Assembly: GCA_963823515.1 (NCBI GenBank)
Contig: CAWGMB010000004.1
Coordinates: 248,001 to 312,000, forward strand
Origin: Miltoncostaea sp963823515
GTDB lineage: Bacteria; Actinomycetota; Thermoleophilia; Miltoncostaeales; Miltoncostaeaceae
Length of the DNA stretch: 64,000 nucleotides
Direction: 5' to 3'
Shown: positions 10,248-21,054 of the stretch, piece after piece
How positions within the stretch are numbered: the first letter of the stretch is position 1
How the letters are laid out: each line of letters opens with the position of its first letter
Notes under the pieces: model-generated
Seen by the model: only the letters and a program-made list of their open reading frames with translations
What the model was told of the DNA's origin: nothing
Databases searched by the model: none
Program-made: the position numbers and the translations under genes

Positions 10248-10663
10248 TCAGAGGCCGACGGCCCTCACCGCGGCGTCGTAGGCCCGGATCTCGCAGTCGG
10301 TGCGCCGCCCGAGCAGCGCGCGCACCTGCTCGCCGCCGATGGTGCCCGGACACCAGGATCGTTGCGCCGTCGTCGTCCGGCGGCGGCGGCGCACTCCTCG
10401 TCCTCCCCGGCCGCCGCGATCGCCGCCAGGACCCCGGCGCAGGCGTCGCGGTCGGCCACCGCGCAGTCGAGGTCAAGCCGGAAGTCCGCCGCGCCGGCGG
10501 CGGCGAGGGTGACCGAGAGCCGGTCCGGCGGAACGGGCTCCGTCGCGCCGGTGGCCGTCGCGCCCCCGCCGCCGCAGGCCGCCGAGACGGCGACCGCGGC
10601 ACTCAAGAGCACCGCCGCGACGGACGACCTCCACAGACGTGGGACTCCCCCGAGGCGCGACAC
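10248..10663 (-). CDS. Small secreted lipoprotein, unknown function
   Basis: GTG at 10663 is preceded by GAGAGGAG with 8-nt spacing. The signal sequence LWRSSVAAVLLSAAVAVSAAC ends at a lipobox Cys, then Gly-rich linker. The mature part carries four further Cys (LDCAV, DACAG, EECAA, TDCEI), which could form two disulphides. Two +1 breaks: GGA (about 10386) and GGG|CAC (about 10350). It ends RAVGL at 10248. Family not recognised. Confidence 0.6.
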
Positions 10664-10722
10664 CCCGTGATCTCCTCTCATCCCTGGCCGCTCCATCCGA
10701 GGGTCAGGATGACGGACCCTCC

Positions 10723-10977
10723 GTGCCGCCGCCGCGATTCGCGGCGGCGCTCTGGTGCGACCGGTGCGGCGCGCCCCGCAACCTGGGGACCGCCGCCTGC
10801 CCGGGGTGCCGCCTGCTGGCCGAGTCGCGGGAGCGGATCGTGACCTATCTGGCCCGCCACGGCATGCCGTCCGGGGGCGCGCTGGAGCTGGCGCGCCTCG
10901 CCGAGGTGCCGCTTCGCGCCGTCGGCGACCTGATGGCCGCCGGCCGCGCTCAGGGGATCTCGGCCACCGCGAGATAG
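10723..10977 (+). CDS. Small zinc-ribbon protein
   Basis: About 84 residues from GTG 10723. The N-terminal third contains WCDRCGAPRNLGTAACPGC, a CxxC-x9-CxxC ribbon. The rest is helical (ERIVTYLARHGMPSGGALEL) and resembles a short winged-helix-like segment, so a nucleic-acid role is possible but unproven. Its 3' end overlaps the convergent pyruvate kinase gene by 28 bp. An upstream ATG at 10709 is in another frame and would need a shift. Confidence 0.5.
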   Translation: MPPPRFAAALWCDRCGAPRNLGTAACPGCRLLAESRERIVTYLARHGMPSGGALELARLAEVPLRAVGDLMAAGRAQGISATAR

Positions 10978-12366
10978 CTGGTCTGCGCCGGCCCGGCCTC
11001 GGGCGGGCCGTAGGCGAGCACCACGACATCGCCCGACGACAGGCCGGCGACCTCCCTCGCGCGCGACATCAGCGCGTGGCGGTGCCGCTCGAGCGTCTCG
11101 GGGCGGGGTGGCAGCCACGCGGGCACGACACCCCACTCCAGCGCGAGCTGCCGCCGCACGCGGTCGTCCTCCGAGAGTGCGATGACGGGCAGGTGGGGCC
11201 GGTATTTCGCCGCCGACCGGGCGGCACCGCCGCTCACCGTGGAGACGATCAGGGCGACGGCGGAGACCTGGTGGGCGAGGTGGACGGCCGACTGCATCAC
11301 CGCCTCGGCCCGGTTGGGCACCGGCGATGTCACGATCAGCGACAGCAGGGGTCCCTTCTCCGCCTCCTCGGCGATCTCGGCCATGGCGCGGACGGCCTCG
11401 ACCGGGTACGCGCCGACCGTCGTCTCCCCGGAGAGCATCACCGCCGAGGTGCCGTCGAGGATCGCGTTGGCGACGTCGGTGGCCTCCGCCCGCGTCGGCT
11501 CCGGCTGGGAGATCATCGACTCCAGCATCTGGGTCGCCGTGATCACCAGCTTGCCGTCGAGGCCCGCGCGGCGGATCACCTGCTTCTGCATGAGCGGCAC
11601 GCGGGCCACGCCGGCCTCCACCCCAAGGTCGCCGCGGGCGACCATCACGCCGTCCGAGACGGCGACGATCTCGTCGATCGCGTCCACGGCCTCGACCTTC
11701 TCGATCTTCGCGATCACGCGGGCGTGGCTCCCCATGGCGTCGAGCGCGCCGCGGAGGCGCCGCACGTCCTGGCCCGAGCGCACGAACGACAGCGCGACGA
11801 TGTCGGCCTCGAGCTCGACGGCCACGGCGAGGTCGGCGAGGTCCTGCGCGCTCAGGGTCGACGATGGCGTCTGCACGTAGGTCAGGAAGATCCCCTTGCG
11901 CGGCCCGATCGCGCCCGGCCGCTCGCACCGGGCCAGGACGACCCCCTCGTCCGGGCGCGCCTGGGTCACCGCGAGCCGGGGCGTCCCGTCGCCGATCACG
12001 ATCTCCGAGCGGCCGACGGTCACGGCCTCGACGAGGCCCGGCCAGACCACCGGCACGGAGCCGCTCGGCGGGGTCGTCGCCGACCGAGAATGCGACGATC
12101 TCCCCGGCGGTGACCTGCCGGGGGCGGACGGCGGAGCCCAGGCGCATCTTCGGGCCGGCCAGGTCGAAGAGCAGCGCCAGCGGACGTCCCGCGCGCCCGG
12201 CGGCGGCGTGCAGCTGGGCCGCCCGCTCGCGCCAGCGGTCGGCCGTGTCGTGGGCGCAGTTGATGCGCCCGCCGTCCATCCCGGCGGCCACGAGGTCGTC
12301 CATCACGCCGGCCGGGTCGGTGGAGGGCCCGAGGGTGGCGAGGATCTTGGTCCGTCGGCGATGCAC
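10950..12366 (-). CDS. pyk: Pyruvate kinase
   Basis: Converts phosphoenolpyruvate and ADP to pyruvate and ATP, last step of glycolysis. ATG at 12366: RRTKILATLGPSTD, then LLFDLAGPKMRLG (domain A), a B domain, GIFLTYVQTPSSTLSAQDL, VALSFVRS, VIAKIEK, GVMVARGDLGVE, and the signature TATQMLESMISQPEPTRAE. Length about 472 residues is normal. A single +1 break (CGT or GGT, 12075-12083) in the B domain joins the two frames. Divergent from the APH-family gene 45 bp away. Confidence 0.95.
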
Positions 12367-12411
12367 GGCGGCACGGTGTCAGTCCGACGTGCCCGCGTCT
12401 ACCCTTGGCGC

Positions 12412-13164
12412 GTGTCGACGCGCTTCCGTGTCAGCGACGTCCCGGGCGATCGCCGTCTGGTGGAGAAGCGCGGCGACCCGGCGGCCATCGCCCGCGAGGC
12501 GGGCACGCTGCGCGCCTTGGCGGGCAGGCCCTGGCTGCCCGAGCTCGTCGACGCGGGGCCCGGCTGGATGGTCTCGACCCGCCTTCCCGGCGCACCGCGG
12601 GCCATCGCCGCCGTGACCCCCGCGGAGGCGATGCGGCTGGGGGCCGTTCTGCGCGAGGTGCACGAGAGCCGGCGGGGCCGTACCGGGGGGCTGTGGTCGT
12701 GGGACACGCCCGCCGCGTCGCTCGGCGAGTACGGGATGGCCCGCGCCCGCGACACCGCGGCGATGCTCGCCGGCCGCGCCGAGGCGGGCCTCGCGCGCGC
12801 GGCGCTCGCCCTCCCGCCGCCGGGCGGGGAGGGCGGCGAGCCGTTCCGCCTGCTCCACGGCGATCTCGTGGAGGCCAACGTCGTCTGGGGCCCCGACGGC
12901 CCCGGGCTGGTCGACTGGGAGTTCTCGCGGATGGGCGATCCGGCGGAGGACCTGGCGTATCTGATCGAGCTGAACGGCCTCGGCGACGCGGCGGCCGCCG
13001 CGGTGACCGCCGGCTACGCGCGCGAGGGCATGGAGGGCCGGATCGCGGCCTGGCGGCCGCTCGTGGCCGCCGATGCCGGGGCCTGGTACCTGATGGAGGG
13101 GATGGCCCGCGAGGGCCTCGCGCTGCTGCGACGCGCACAGGCGCTGGCGGGCGCCGCGCCCTGA
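12412..13164 (+). CDS. Aminoglycoside/choline kinase-like phosphotransferase (APH family)
   Basis: 250 residues, unbroken. GTG at 12412. Shows the Brenner motif LLHGDLVEANVVW (catalytic Asp and Asn) and LVDWEFSRMGDPAEDLAYL, where the Asp of DWE would bind magnesium. The N-lobe Lys is in LVEKRGDP. Soluble. Chromosomal APH-like proteins of this length more often phosphorylate small metabolites than antibiotics; substrate unknown. It reads GGCGATCGC in frame without a break, the same nine bases that coincide with a break in the P-type ATPase at about 37195. Confidence 0.75.
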   Translation: MSTRFRVSDVPGDRRLVEKRGDPAAIAREAGTLRALAGRPWLPELVDAGPGWMVSTRLPGAPRAIAAVTPAEAMRLGAVLREVHESRRGRTGGLWSWDTPAASLGEYGMARARDTAAMLAGRAEAGLARAALALPPPGGEGGEPFRLLHGDLVEANVVWGPDGPGLVDWEFSRMGDPAEDLAYLIELNGLGDAAAAAVTAGYAREGMEGRIAAWRPLVAADAGAWYLMEGMAREGLALLRRAQALAGAAP

Positions 13165-13312
13165 GCGCCCCGTCGCCCGTGTCCTTGTGCACGGGGAGAA
13201 CACGGCGACCGAGTTCTCATCCCTGTGGCTAAAGCCGCTCGGAGGGGCCCCGACCTAGCCTGCGCAGACCTGGGGTCCCCTGCGGCCCACTCCATAAGCG
13301 CAAGGAGAGTAG

Positions 13313-14772
13313 ATGCGTTCGAGGTCATTCCGGCTGGTGCCGGTGCTCGCAGCGGTGATGCTGCTGCTGGTCCCGGCGCTCGCCGCTGCGCAGGACGCGA
13401 CCGATCAGGACATCGCGATCAACTCGCATGCTGGTGTTCCTGGCGCGCTGTGCTCGTCCTCTTCATGCAGGCTGGATTCGCCATGCTCGAGGTCGGTCTG
13501 TCGCGAATGAAGAACGCCGGGGCGGTCATGGGCAAGATCATCATCAACCTGTCGATCACGTTCCTGATGTTCTGGGCGATCGGCTTCGCGATCGCGCTTC
13601 GGTGACGGCAACGACTTCATCGGCTCGAGCGGCTGGTTCCTCGACGCCAGCGACGGGCCGCGGTCTGACTTCGTCGCTCGCCGGCTACGCGCGCCAACTT
13701 CGAGGTCATGTTCTTCTTCCAGGCCGTGTTCGCGGCGGTGTCGCTGGCGATCGTCTTCGGCACCATGCTCGACCGCACGAAGTTCATCGCGCTACGTGCT
13801 CTTCGGCATCGTCTTCACGGGCGTGATCTACCCGATCGTCGCCCACTGGACCTGGGGCGGCGGCTGGCTCTGCCAGGACGGCTTCCTCGACTTCGCCGGC
13901 TCGTCGATCGTGCACCTCCAGGGCGCCCTGGCGGCGCTCGCCGGCACGCTCGTCCTCGGGCCGCGCATCGGCAAGTTCCGCGACGGCAAGGCGTCCCCGA
14001 TCCCGGGTCACTCGATCCCGCTCATGATGCTCGGCGTGATCATCCTGTGGGTCGGCTGGATGGGCTTCAACCCGGCGTCGTTCCTCAGCGCCATCGGCGC
14101 CAACTTCGCCGACGTCGCCGTGAACACGAACCTCGCGGCCGCCGCCGGCGTCATCGGCGCCACGATCGGCTCGCTGATCATCTTCAAGACGCTCGACGTC
14201 TCGCAGATGGGCAACGGCGCGATCGCCGGCCTGGTGGCCATCACCGCACCGTGCGCCTTCGTCGACCCGTGGGCCGCGGTCGTCATCGGCTTCGTCGCCG
14301 GCGTGATCGTCCCGCCGCTCGTGGTCGGCGTCGACAAGATGAAGATCGACGACCCGGTCGGCGCCCTGCCGGTGCACGGCGTCGCCGGCATCTGGGGCAC
14401 GCTCGCCTGCGGCCTGTTCGCCACCGCCGAGCGCACCGGGCTCGCCGTCGGCGAGGGCCTCTTGCTGCGGCGGCGGCGGCGAGCAGCTGTGGGTCCAGTT
14501 CTACGGCGTCGCCGCGACCGTCGGCTTCACCGTTCGTCGCCTGCGCTGATCGTGTTCCTCGCCATCAAGTACACGGTCGGCCTGCGCGTCAGCGAGGAGC
14601 ACGAGCTCGCGCGGCCTGGACATCTCGGAGCACGGGATGTTCGGTTACCCGGAGCGCTTCATCGACGTCGCCGGGCGCCGAGCCCGACACGGCAGCACCG
14701 TCGACGGCCCCGCCCCCGCGGGCGCGCCACGGCGACCAACCCGTCCACCGCCTCGTAAGGGAGCGAACGTGA
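13313..14772 (+). CDS. amt: Ammonium transporter
   Basis: Polytopic Amt/MEP/Rh channel protein that takes up ammonium across the cytoplasmic membrane. AAGGAG precedes ATG 13313. A cleavable signal (LVPVLAAVMLLLVPALAAAQ) is followed by conserved helices: FMQAGFAMLEVGLSRMKNAG, HWTWGGGWL, GSSIVHLQGALAALAGTLVLG (pore His) and GALPVHGVAGIWGT (second pore His). The frame is broken 11 times, all +1: CAT, GCT, CTT, GCT, CAA, CTA, CGA, GTT, GCT, CCT, CGA. Eleven steps take the start frame to the frame of the stop at 14770, as required. Its last base overlaps glnB (GTGA). Confidence 0.95.
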
Positions 14773-15134
14773 AGAAGATCGAGGCGTTCATCCGCCACGA
14801 GGCACTCGAGGCCATCCACGACCGCCTGGCGACCATGGGGCTTCCCTCCATGAGCGTCACGGAGGTCAAGGGCTCGGGGCGCCAGAAGGGCTTCACCGAG
14901 AGCTACCGCGGAGCCAAGACCACCATCTTCCTGCGACCGAAGCTGAAGCTGGAGATGGTGCTCGACGACGCGGATGTCGATCGGGCGATCGATGCCATCC
15001 TCGAGCTGGCCCACACGGGCGAGCCGGGCGACGGGAAGATCTTCGTCTTCGCCGTCGAGGAGTCGATCAGGGTCCGCACCGGAGAGCGCGGGGACGTCGT
15101 CCTCGCTCCCCACCCGGAGGAGACCCCCGCCTAG
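14769..15134 (+). CDS. glnB: Nitrogen regulatory protein P-II
   Basis: 121 residues, unbroken. GTG at 14769 overlaps the amt stop. P-II trimers sense ATP/ADP and 2-oxoglutarate and block Amt when nitrogen is ample. Visible: MKKIEAFIRHEALEAIHDRL, the T-loop GSGRQKGFTESYRGAKT with the modifiable Tyr, and the C-terminal signature TGEPGDGKIFVFAVEESIRVRTGE. The amt-glnK arrangement fits a GlnK-type partner. Amt needs 11 frame corrections while this coupled gene needs none. Confidence 0.95.
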   Translation: MKKIEAFIRHEALEAIHDRLATMGLPSMSVTEVKGSGRQKGFTESYRGAKTTIFLRPKLKLEMVLDDADVDRAIDAILELAHTGEPGDGKIFVFAVEESIRVRTGERGDVVLAPHPEETPA

Positions 15135-15163
15135 CAGCGGATCGGACGACACGACCGAACGAC

Positions 15164-15189
15164 GCGAAGCCCCGGAAACGGGGCTTCGC
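15164..15189. terminator. Terminator hairpin after amt-glnB
   Basis: GCGAAGCCCCG pairs perfectly over 11 bp with CGGGGCTTCGC, closed by a GAAA-type tetraloop, 30 bp after the glnB stop. There is no T-run, as is common for terminators in high-GC actinobacteria. Confidence 0.7.
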
Positions 15190-15190
15190 T

Positions 15191-15668
15191 GCGTTGACGC
15201 CTGATCTCCCGCTTGCGGGGAGATCAGGGCGACAAAATGGCCCTGTCGGGGCCATTTTGAGTCCGCTCCTCCGGGCTTCGCCCGGGGTACGTCGCGGTAC
15301 ACCGATCACGGTGGTCCGCAGACGAAGGGCCTGTTTCAGGCCTCAGCCTTCACCAACGCAGGCTCCGGGCACCGGCCCGGTAGCGCACTCACGAGCCATG
15401 AGACCCGACAGGGCGCCCTGGACCTTCGGATCGTCCATCGCCGCGCAGACGACGTGGTCAAGGGACGGAGGCAGGCGCCGCGCACAGCGATCGTCCGCTC
15501 GTCGCGGACGTGATCGTCCCATGTGGCCGTCCCTGAGAGCGCAGGGCACTCGGTGTTTCTGAGGCCATCCCCGCCGCAAGGCGGTGCCTGAAGATGCAAA
15601 TCGGCCCGACCAAGGGCCGATCTGCCGCCCTGATCTCCCCGCAAGAGGGAGATCAGTGCGTCGAACGC
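15191..15668. mobile_element. About 480-bp inverted-repeat element with three paired hairpins in each end
   Basis: The segment 15191-15290 on the plus strand resembles the segment 15575-15668 read on the minus strand. Both contain, in order, CTGATCTCCC with its complement GGGAGATCAG, a second hairpin (CAAAATGGCCC/GGGCCATTTTG on one side, ATCGGCCC/GGGCCGAT on the other) and a third short GC hairpin (CCGGGC-TTC-GCCCGG versus CCGCC-TTG-CGGCGG). In hairpins two and three the bases differ but pairing is kept. The interior holds a small minus-strand reading frame. No transposase, so a non-autonomous or satellite element is most likely. Confidence 0.5.
15343..15562 (-). CDS. Possible small protein inside the inverted-repeat element
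   Basis: Reading on the minus strand gives NTECPALSGTATWDDHVRDE, then after +1 steps at CGT and CCT (about 15458) LDHVVCAAMDDPKVQGALSG and an end VPGACVGEG at 15343. Third-position GC is high in this frame, supporting coding use. No convincing start was found and no family is recognised. It may be the cargo of the element or a chance frame. Confidence 0.3.
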
Positions 15669-15758
15669 ACGTCCGGCGCACGGAACCCTCCGACCGACAG
15701 ACGATCACGTGGCGCAGCCGCGCCGAGAAGTCGGGCGCTGAGTGCCGCCGCCGCGCCG

Positions 15759-17187
15759 TCAGCCCCGGTCGGGGACGTCCAGGACGAAGCGGCTGCCGAC
15801 GCCCTCGCGGCTCTCCACGCGGACGTCGCCGCCGAGCGCGCGGGCGAGCTGGCGGCTGATCGCCAGGCCGAGTCCGCTGCCGCGGCGGCCGTCGGGGGTC
15901 TCCTGCGACTGGAAGGCCTCGAAGATCCTCTCCTGCTGGACGCGGGGATCCCGGGGCCGGTGTCGGTCACCGAGGCGCGGAAACCGCCCCCCGGGCGCGC
16001 GTGCCCCTCCAGGCGGACCGTCCCGCCGCGTGGGGTCCAGTCGGATCGCGTTGTCGAGCAGGTTGCTGACGATGCGCTGCACCCGCGACTCGTCGGTGAC
16101 CATCGGCCGCAGCGTGTCGATGCCGCGCTCGAAGGAGACGCCCCGGTTGACCGCCTCCGCCTGCATGGCGTCGAAGGCCCGGTCGAGCACGCCGGCCGGC
16201 TCGACCGAGGTGAGGTCGAGGTCGAAGCGCTGGGCGTCGAGCCGCGCCAGGTCGAGCAGGTCGGCGACGAGCGACTCGAGGCGGGCCGCCTCGCCCTCGA
16301 TCGCCGAGAGCGAGCGCGGCACGTCGTCGGCCGGCACCACGCCGTCGACCAGGGCCGCCGCGTGCCCGCGGATGGCCGTCAGCGGCGTGCGCAGGTCGTG
16401 CGTGACGCGCATCAGGAACTCGCGCGTCTCGCCCTCGCGCTCGGCGAGCCGGCGCACCATCAGGTTGAAGTCGGACGCCAGCTCGTCGAGCTCGCGAGTG
16501 CCGGTCGGCCCGAGCTCGGTGCGCAGGTCGCCCCCGGCGACGCGGTGGGTCGCGGCCTGCATCGCGGTCAGCGGGCGCGTGATCCGGCTGGTGAGCAGCA
16601 GCGTCAGCAGCAGCGCGACCCCGAGGCCGAGCCCGGCGGCCGTGAAGACCCGCGAGGCCACGTCGGGCCACGCGGAGGCGAGCTCGCCCGGCGGGCGCGT
16701 CAGCAGGACGGCGCCGACCGCCTCGTCTCCCAGGTAGACCGCCGCCGCCGAGGCCTCGGTGGGCCGCGACTCGCCCCGGCAGCGTGAAGTTCGACGCGCT
16801 GCACCTCGTCGCGCTCCAGCACGCCGAAGTCGATCTCGCGCGCCGCCACGGACGGGATCTCGCCGGTGGGGTGCTCGCCGCCGGGGGTGAGCTGGAGCCC
16901 CGAGTAGTAGAGCTGGGTGTTGGGACCGACGAGCGCCTGGAGGTTGCTCGGGCGGATGAAGGTGAACTCCACGCCGCGCGCGAGCTGGCGTTCGGCCTGC
17001 TCGCTGACGATGCCCGCCAGCGCCTCCGCCTGGCGGTCGAGCTCGGCGCGGGCGACGGCCTCGGACTGCGAGCGGATCAGGCCCCCGCCGACCGCCGCGA
17101 AGACCGCCGCTGCCACGATCAGGCCCACCCGCCGCCGCCAGCACGAGGCGCCCCCGCAGGGTCCGCCAGGGCCGGGGAGGGACCGGG

Positions 17188-17191
<4 letters not shown>
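15759..17191 (-). CDS. Two-component sensor histidine kinase
   Basis: About 470 residues. GTG at 17191 overlaps the stop of the response regulator gene (GTGA). N-terminal membrane helix (VGLIVAAAVFAAVGGGLI), a periplasmic region of about 150 residues, a second helix (GLGVALLLTLLLTSRI), HAMP, then the H-box MRVTHDLRTPLTAIRGH, N-box SNLLDNAIRL and G-box GSGLGLAIS. Orthodox inner-membrane kinase. Breaks: two CCT, GGT and CTT near the N-terminus, another near 16795, and at least one between the N and G boxes around 15960-16040. Its signal is unknown. Confidence 0.9.
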
Positions 17192-17894
<703 letters not shown>

Positions 17895-17997
17895 CGGCGC
17901 CCGATGGTAGTCGCGCGACGTGGCGCGGTCCACCGTCGTCTCGCCGCGCGCCCGCGCGGTCGCGGCGCCAAGCCGGGACGGGGGGAGAGGGCCGAGC

Positions 17998-18573
17998 TCA
18001 TGACCCGCCCGCGGGCGGCGGCGGCACGCAGGGGGTCAGCGCCGTCGAACCACCGGTGGGGAGCATCGTGCGCATCGGTCCGCACTCCTTCGTCTGGCGG
18101 AGGAGGAGGGCGCCACCTTGAACCAGGCGCGCGCCCAGGCTCTTCTCCGGATCGGAGTTGAGCCGGTACACGCCGGTTCCGAGCAGCTTCGCGCGTCCGT
18201 TCCCGGCGATCGAGAACGAGAGGTCGACCCCGAGGACGGTCACCGTGAGGTTGGACCCCTTCACGAAGAGCAGCCCCGCCGCCTGGCGCACGCGGCTGAC
18301 GCGGACGCGCCCCCGGGAGAACTGCAGCGGCTGACCGGCCAGGTGCGCCTCGGCGTCACCGGCCCGGTCGAGGACGACCAGCGATCCCCACTCGGGGATC
18401 GCCCCGTACACCGACATCCGGCCGGCGACCGTCATCGCACCGCTGCCGCTGGCGGCGAGCTGCGCCGAGGGGACCCGGTTGCCCATCCGCTTGGAGTGGG
18501 CGTTCTTGGCCTCGGCCAGCGCCGGCACCAGCAGCATGAGGGCGACGACGATGGTCAACGCGCGACGTATCAC
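17998..18573 (-). CDS. Secreted protein of unknown function
   Basis: 191 residues, unbroken. GTG at 18573 has GGAGGTGGA just upstream. A signal peptide (VIRRALTIVVALMLLVPALAEA) precedes a mature beta-rich domain with Gly-rich turns (VYGAIPEWGSLVVLDRAGDA, LFVKGSNLTVTVLGVDLSFS). The C-terminus is Pro/Gly-rich. Family not recognised. Confidence 0.6.
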   Translation of the reverse strand: MIRRALTIVVALMLLVPALAEAKNAHSKRMGNRVPSAQLAASGSGAMTVAGRMSVYGAIPEWGSLVVLDRAGDAEAHLAGQPLQFSRGRVRVSRVRQAAGLLFVKGSNLTVTVLGVDLSFSIAGNGRAKLLGTGVYRLNSDPEKSLGARLVQGGALLLRQTKECGPMRTMLPTGGSTALTPCVPPPPAGGS

Positions 18574-18724
18574 TCCACCTCCGAGTGGCCGGCGGCCCGG
18601 CGGACGCGCCGTGATGGGCGGATCGTGCATCGCTCGGATGTGCTGGGCCCGCAGTGGATGAGTAAGAGGTTTGCGTCACTCTGTTCGCGAAGTGTGAAGG
18701 CGGCGCCGCAGCGGCGCCCGGGAG

Positions 18725-19128
18725 TCAGGGCTGGAGCTTCACCCCCTCGCGTGACGGTGACCCCCGGCGACTGCGAGCGACACGCCCTCCTCGACGGTCG
18801 GCCGCGGGCGCCGGGCAGGTGCGGGCGCCGGGGCTCCGGGCTGCTCGCCCTCGGGCACGGGGCGCGGGCCGCTCTCCATGTACGCCCACACCATCTCCCC
18901 GCAGTCCGGGCAGGTCGGAAGGGTGCCGCGGTTGCGGATCTGGAACTGGCAGGCGACGCAGGCGTAGGTGCCCTGCACCTTCTGGCCGGCGTGGTAGCAG
19001 GGCTTGCCCAGTCGGCGCTCGGCCTCCTCGGCGCCCTCCTTGGGGCTCAGGTTGGTCCGTCCGGCCCGGCCGCCGGGTCCGCCCCCGGGGCCACCCGCCT
19101 GACGACGCTGAGGTGGCAGACTTCCCAT
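18725..19128 (-). CDS. Zinc-ribbon protein
   Basis: About 134 residues from ATG 19128. Centre: HAGQKVQGTYACVACQFQIR and LPTCPDCGEMVWAYMESG, a CxxC-x15-CxxC zinc ribbon of a small family in which the ribbon follows a K-x-Q-GxY segment. N-terminus Gly/Pro/Arg-rich, C-terminus Pro-rich. Two +1 breaks near the end (GCA about 18774, CGA about 18746) lead to a plausible tail TEGVKLQP. Function unknown. Confidence 0.6.
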
Positions 19129-19328
19129 TCGTACTCCCCGCTCGTCGCCGTTCCGGGTGGGCAGCGCGCGCCCGCCCGCGAGGCGTATCGTTGTCACCCG
19201 TGAGCTTACCGCTCCCGGGCCCCGCGGCCGAGTCGCAGGTCGCCGGGAACACCGGACGCAGAACGCCCCGCGCCACGGCGGTCCGCTCGGAGTCGTAGAC
19301 CAACCACCACCGCGGGACACGACACCAC

Positions 19329-21054
19329 ATCCGAGTCGCCCTGGCACAGCTGAACACGGTCGTCGGTGACATCGACGGCAACGCCGAGATGATCTCGGCG
19401 GCACTCGCCGACGCCGCCGGCGCCGGGGCCGACGTCACGCTCGTCCCGGAGCTCGCCATCACCGGGCTACCCGCCCGAGGACCTGCTGCTGCGGCCGGCC
19501 TTCGCGGCGTCCGCGCGCGCGGCCCTCGACCGCGTCGCGGCCACGGTGCGCGACCGGCGTCGGCCGTGATCGGCTTCCCCGAGTGGAACGGCGACTGCCA
19601 CAACGCCGCGGCCGTGGTGGCCGACGGCCGCGTGCCAGGCCGTCTACCACAAGCGCTTCCTGCCCAACTACGGCGTGTTCGACGAGGCGCGCTACTTCCG
19701 CGCCGGCGACGAGCCGATGGTGCTGGAGGTCAACGGCACCCGCATCGGCCTCGCCGTCTGCGAGGACATCTGGTACCCGAGCCCGGTCGCCGCCGACCTG
19801 GCCGCGGCCCGCGTCGATCTCGTCTGCTGCATCTCGGCGTCGCCCTATCACCGCGGCAAGGGCGACCGCCGCGAGGCGATGCTGGCCACCCGGGCCGACG
19901 ACTGCGCCGCCGCCCTGGCCTTCTGCAACCAGGTCGGCGGGCAGGACGAGCTGGTCTTCGACGGCCGCTCGGCGGTGTTCGACGCCTCGGGCGAGGTGCG
20001 TCGCGCGCGCCCCGCAGTTCGCGGCCCACCTCCTGGTGGCCGACATCGACCCCGGCATGTCGGCGCGCCGGCGCCTGCGCGAGCCCCTCTCGCGCACGGC
20101 TCGCCCGGCGCGCCGCCCGAGCGCACCCGTGCGCGTCGTGCGCCCGCGCCCCGGAGCGCGGCCGCGGCCGGCCGCCGCCGGCATCGCGCCGAGCGCGCTG
20201 CGCGACGAGGCCGAGGTGTGGGCGGCGCTGGTGCGTCGGCATCCGCGACTACGTCGGCAAGAACGGCTTCCCGGGGGTGCTGATCGGCCTCTCGGGGGGC
20301 ATCGACTCGGCGCTCACCGCCGGCGCTCGCGGTCGACGCCCTGGGGCCGGACCGCGTGACCGGCGTGGCGCTGCCGTCCGCCCACTCGTCGCCGGTCAGC
20401 CTGGCGGGCGCCGAGGCGCTCGCCGCAGTCGCTGGGCATCCGGCCTGATCGCCGATCCCCATCGGCGACGGTCGTCGACGCCTTCGAGGACGCCCTCGCC
20501 GGGCCGCTCGCCGGCCGGCCGCCCGACATCACCGAGGAGAACCTGCAGGCGCGCGCCCGCGGCAACCTCCTGATGGCGATCTCCAACAAGCTCGGCCCGC
20601 TGGTGCTGGCCACCGGCAACAAGAGCGAGATGTCGGTCGGCTACAGCACGCTCTACGGCGACATGGTCGGCGGCTTCGCCCCGCTCCGCGACGTCTCCAA
20701 GACCTGGGTCTACCGGCTCAGCCGCTGGCGCAACGCCTCGGAGGGCCGGGAGGTCATCCCCGAGGAGACGATCCAGCGCCCGCCCGACGGCCGAACTGCG
20801 ACCCGGACCAGCTCGACACGGACAGCCTTCCCCCGTATGACATGCTGGATGCGATCCTCGAGGGATACGTCGAGCGCGGGCTCGAGCCGGGGCAGATCGT
20901 CGACCAGGGCCATCCGGAGCGGGTCGTCGCCGACGTGATCCGGATGGTCGACCGGGCCGAGTACAAGCGGCGCCAGGGCCCGGTCGGGATCAAGATCACT
21001 CCAAGGGCATTCGGGCGCGACCGTCGAATGCCGATCACGAGCCGGCATGTCTAG
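19329..21054 (+). CDS. nadE: Glutamine-dependent NAD+ synthetase
   Basis: Makes NAD+ from deamido-NAD+, ATP and glutamine. N-terminal nitrilase-type glutaminase: VALAQLNTVVGDIDGNAEM, catalytic Glu in LVPELAITGY, Lys in YHKRFLPNYGVFDEARYF, Cys in IGLAVCEDIWYPSPVAADL. C-terminal synthetase: PP-loop VLIGLSGGIDSALT, LVLATGNKSEMSVGYSTLYGD, GGFAPLRDVSKTWVY, and PDQLDTDSLPPYDMLDAILE. The frame is broken 13 times, all readable as +1; 13 steps take frame 0 to the frame of the TAG at 21052. No normal start precedes RVALAQ; the codon in the expected place is ATC at 19329. Overlaps the subtilase gene by 8 nt. Confidence 0.93.

Noticed and set aside
12412..13164. Antibiotic-resistance aminoglycoside phosphotransferase
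   Set aside because: Only the general APH fold motifs are present and the chromosomal housekeeping context gives no support for drug resistance.
15191..15668. CRISPR array or tRNA/rRNA gene at the hairpin-rich element
   Set aside because: There are only two inverted copies with no regular spacers, and no cloverleaf or rRNA signature sequence.
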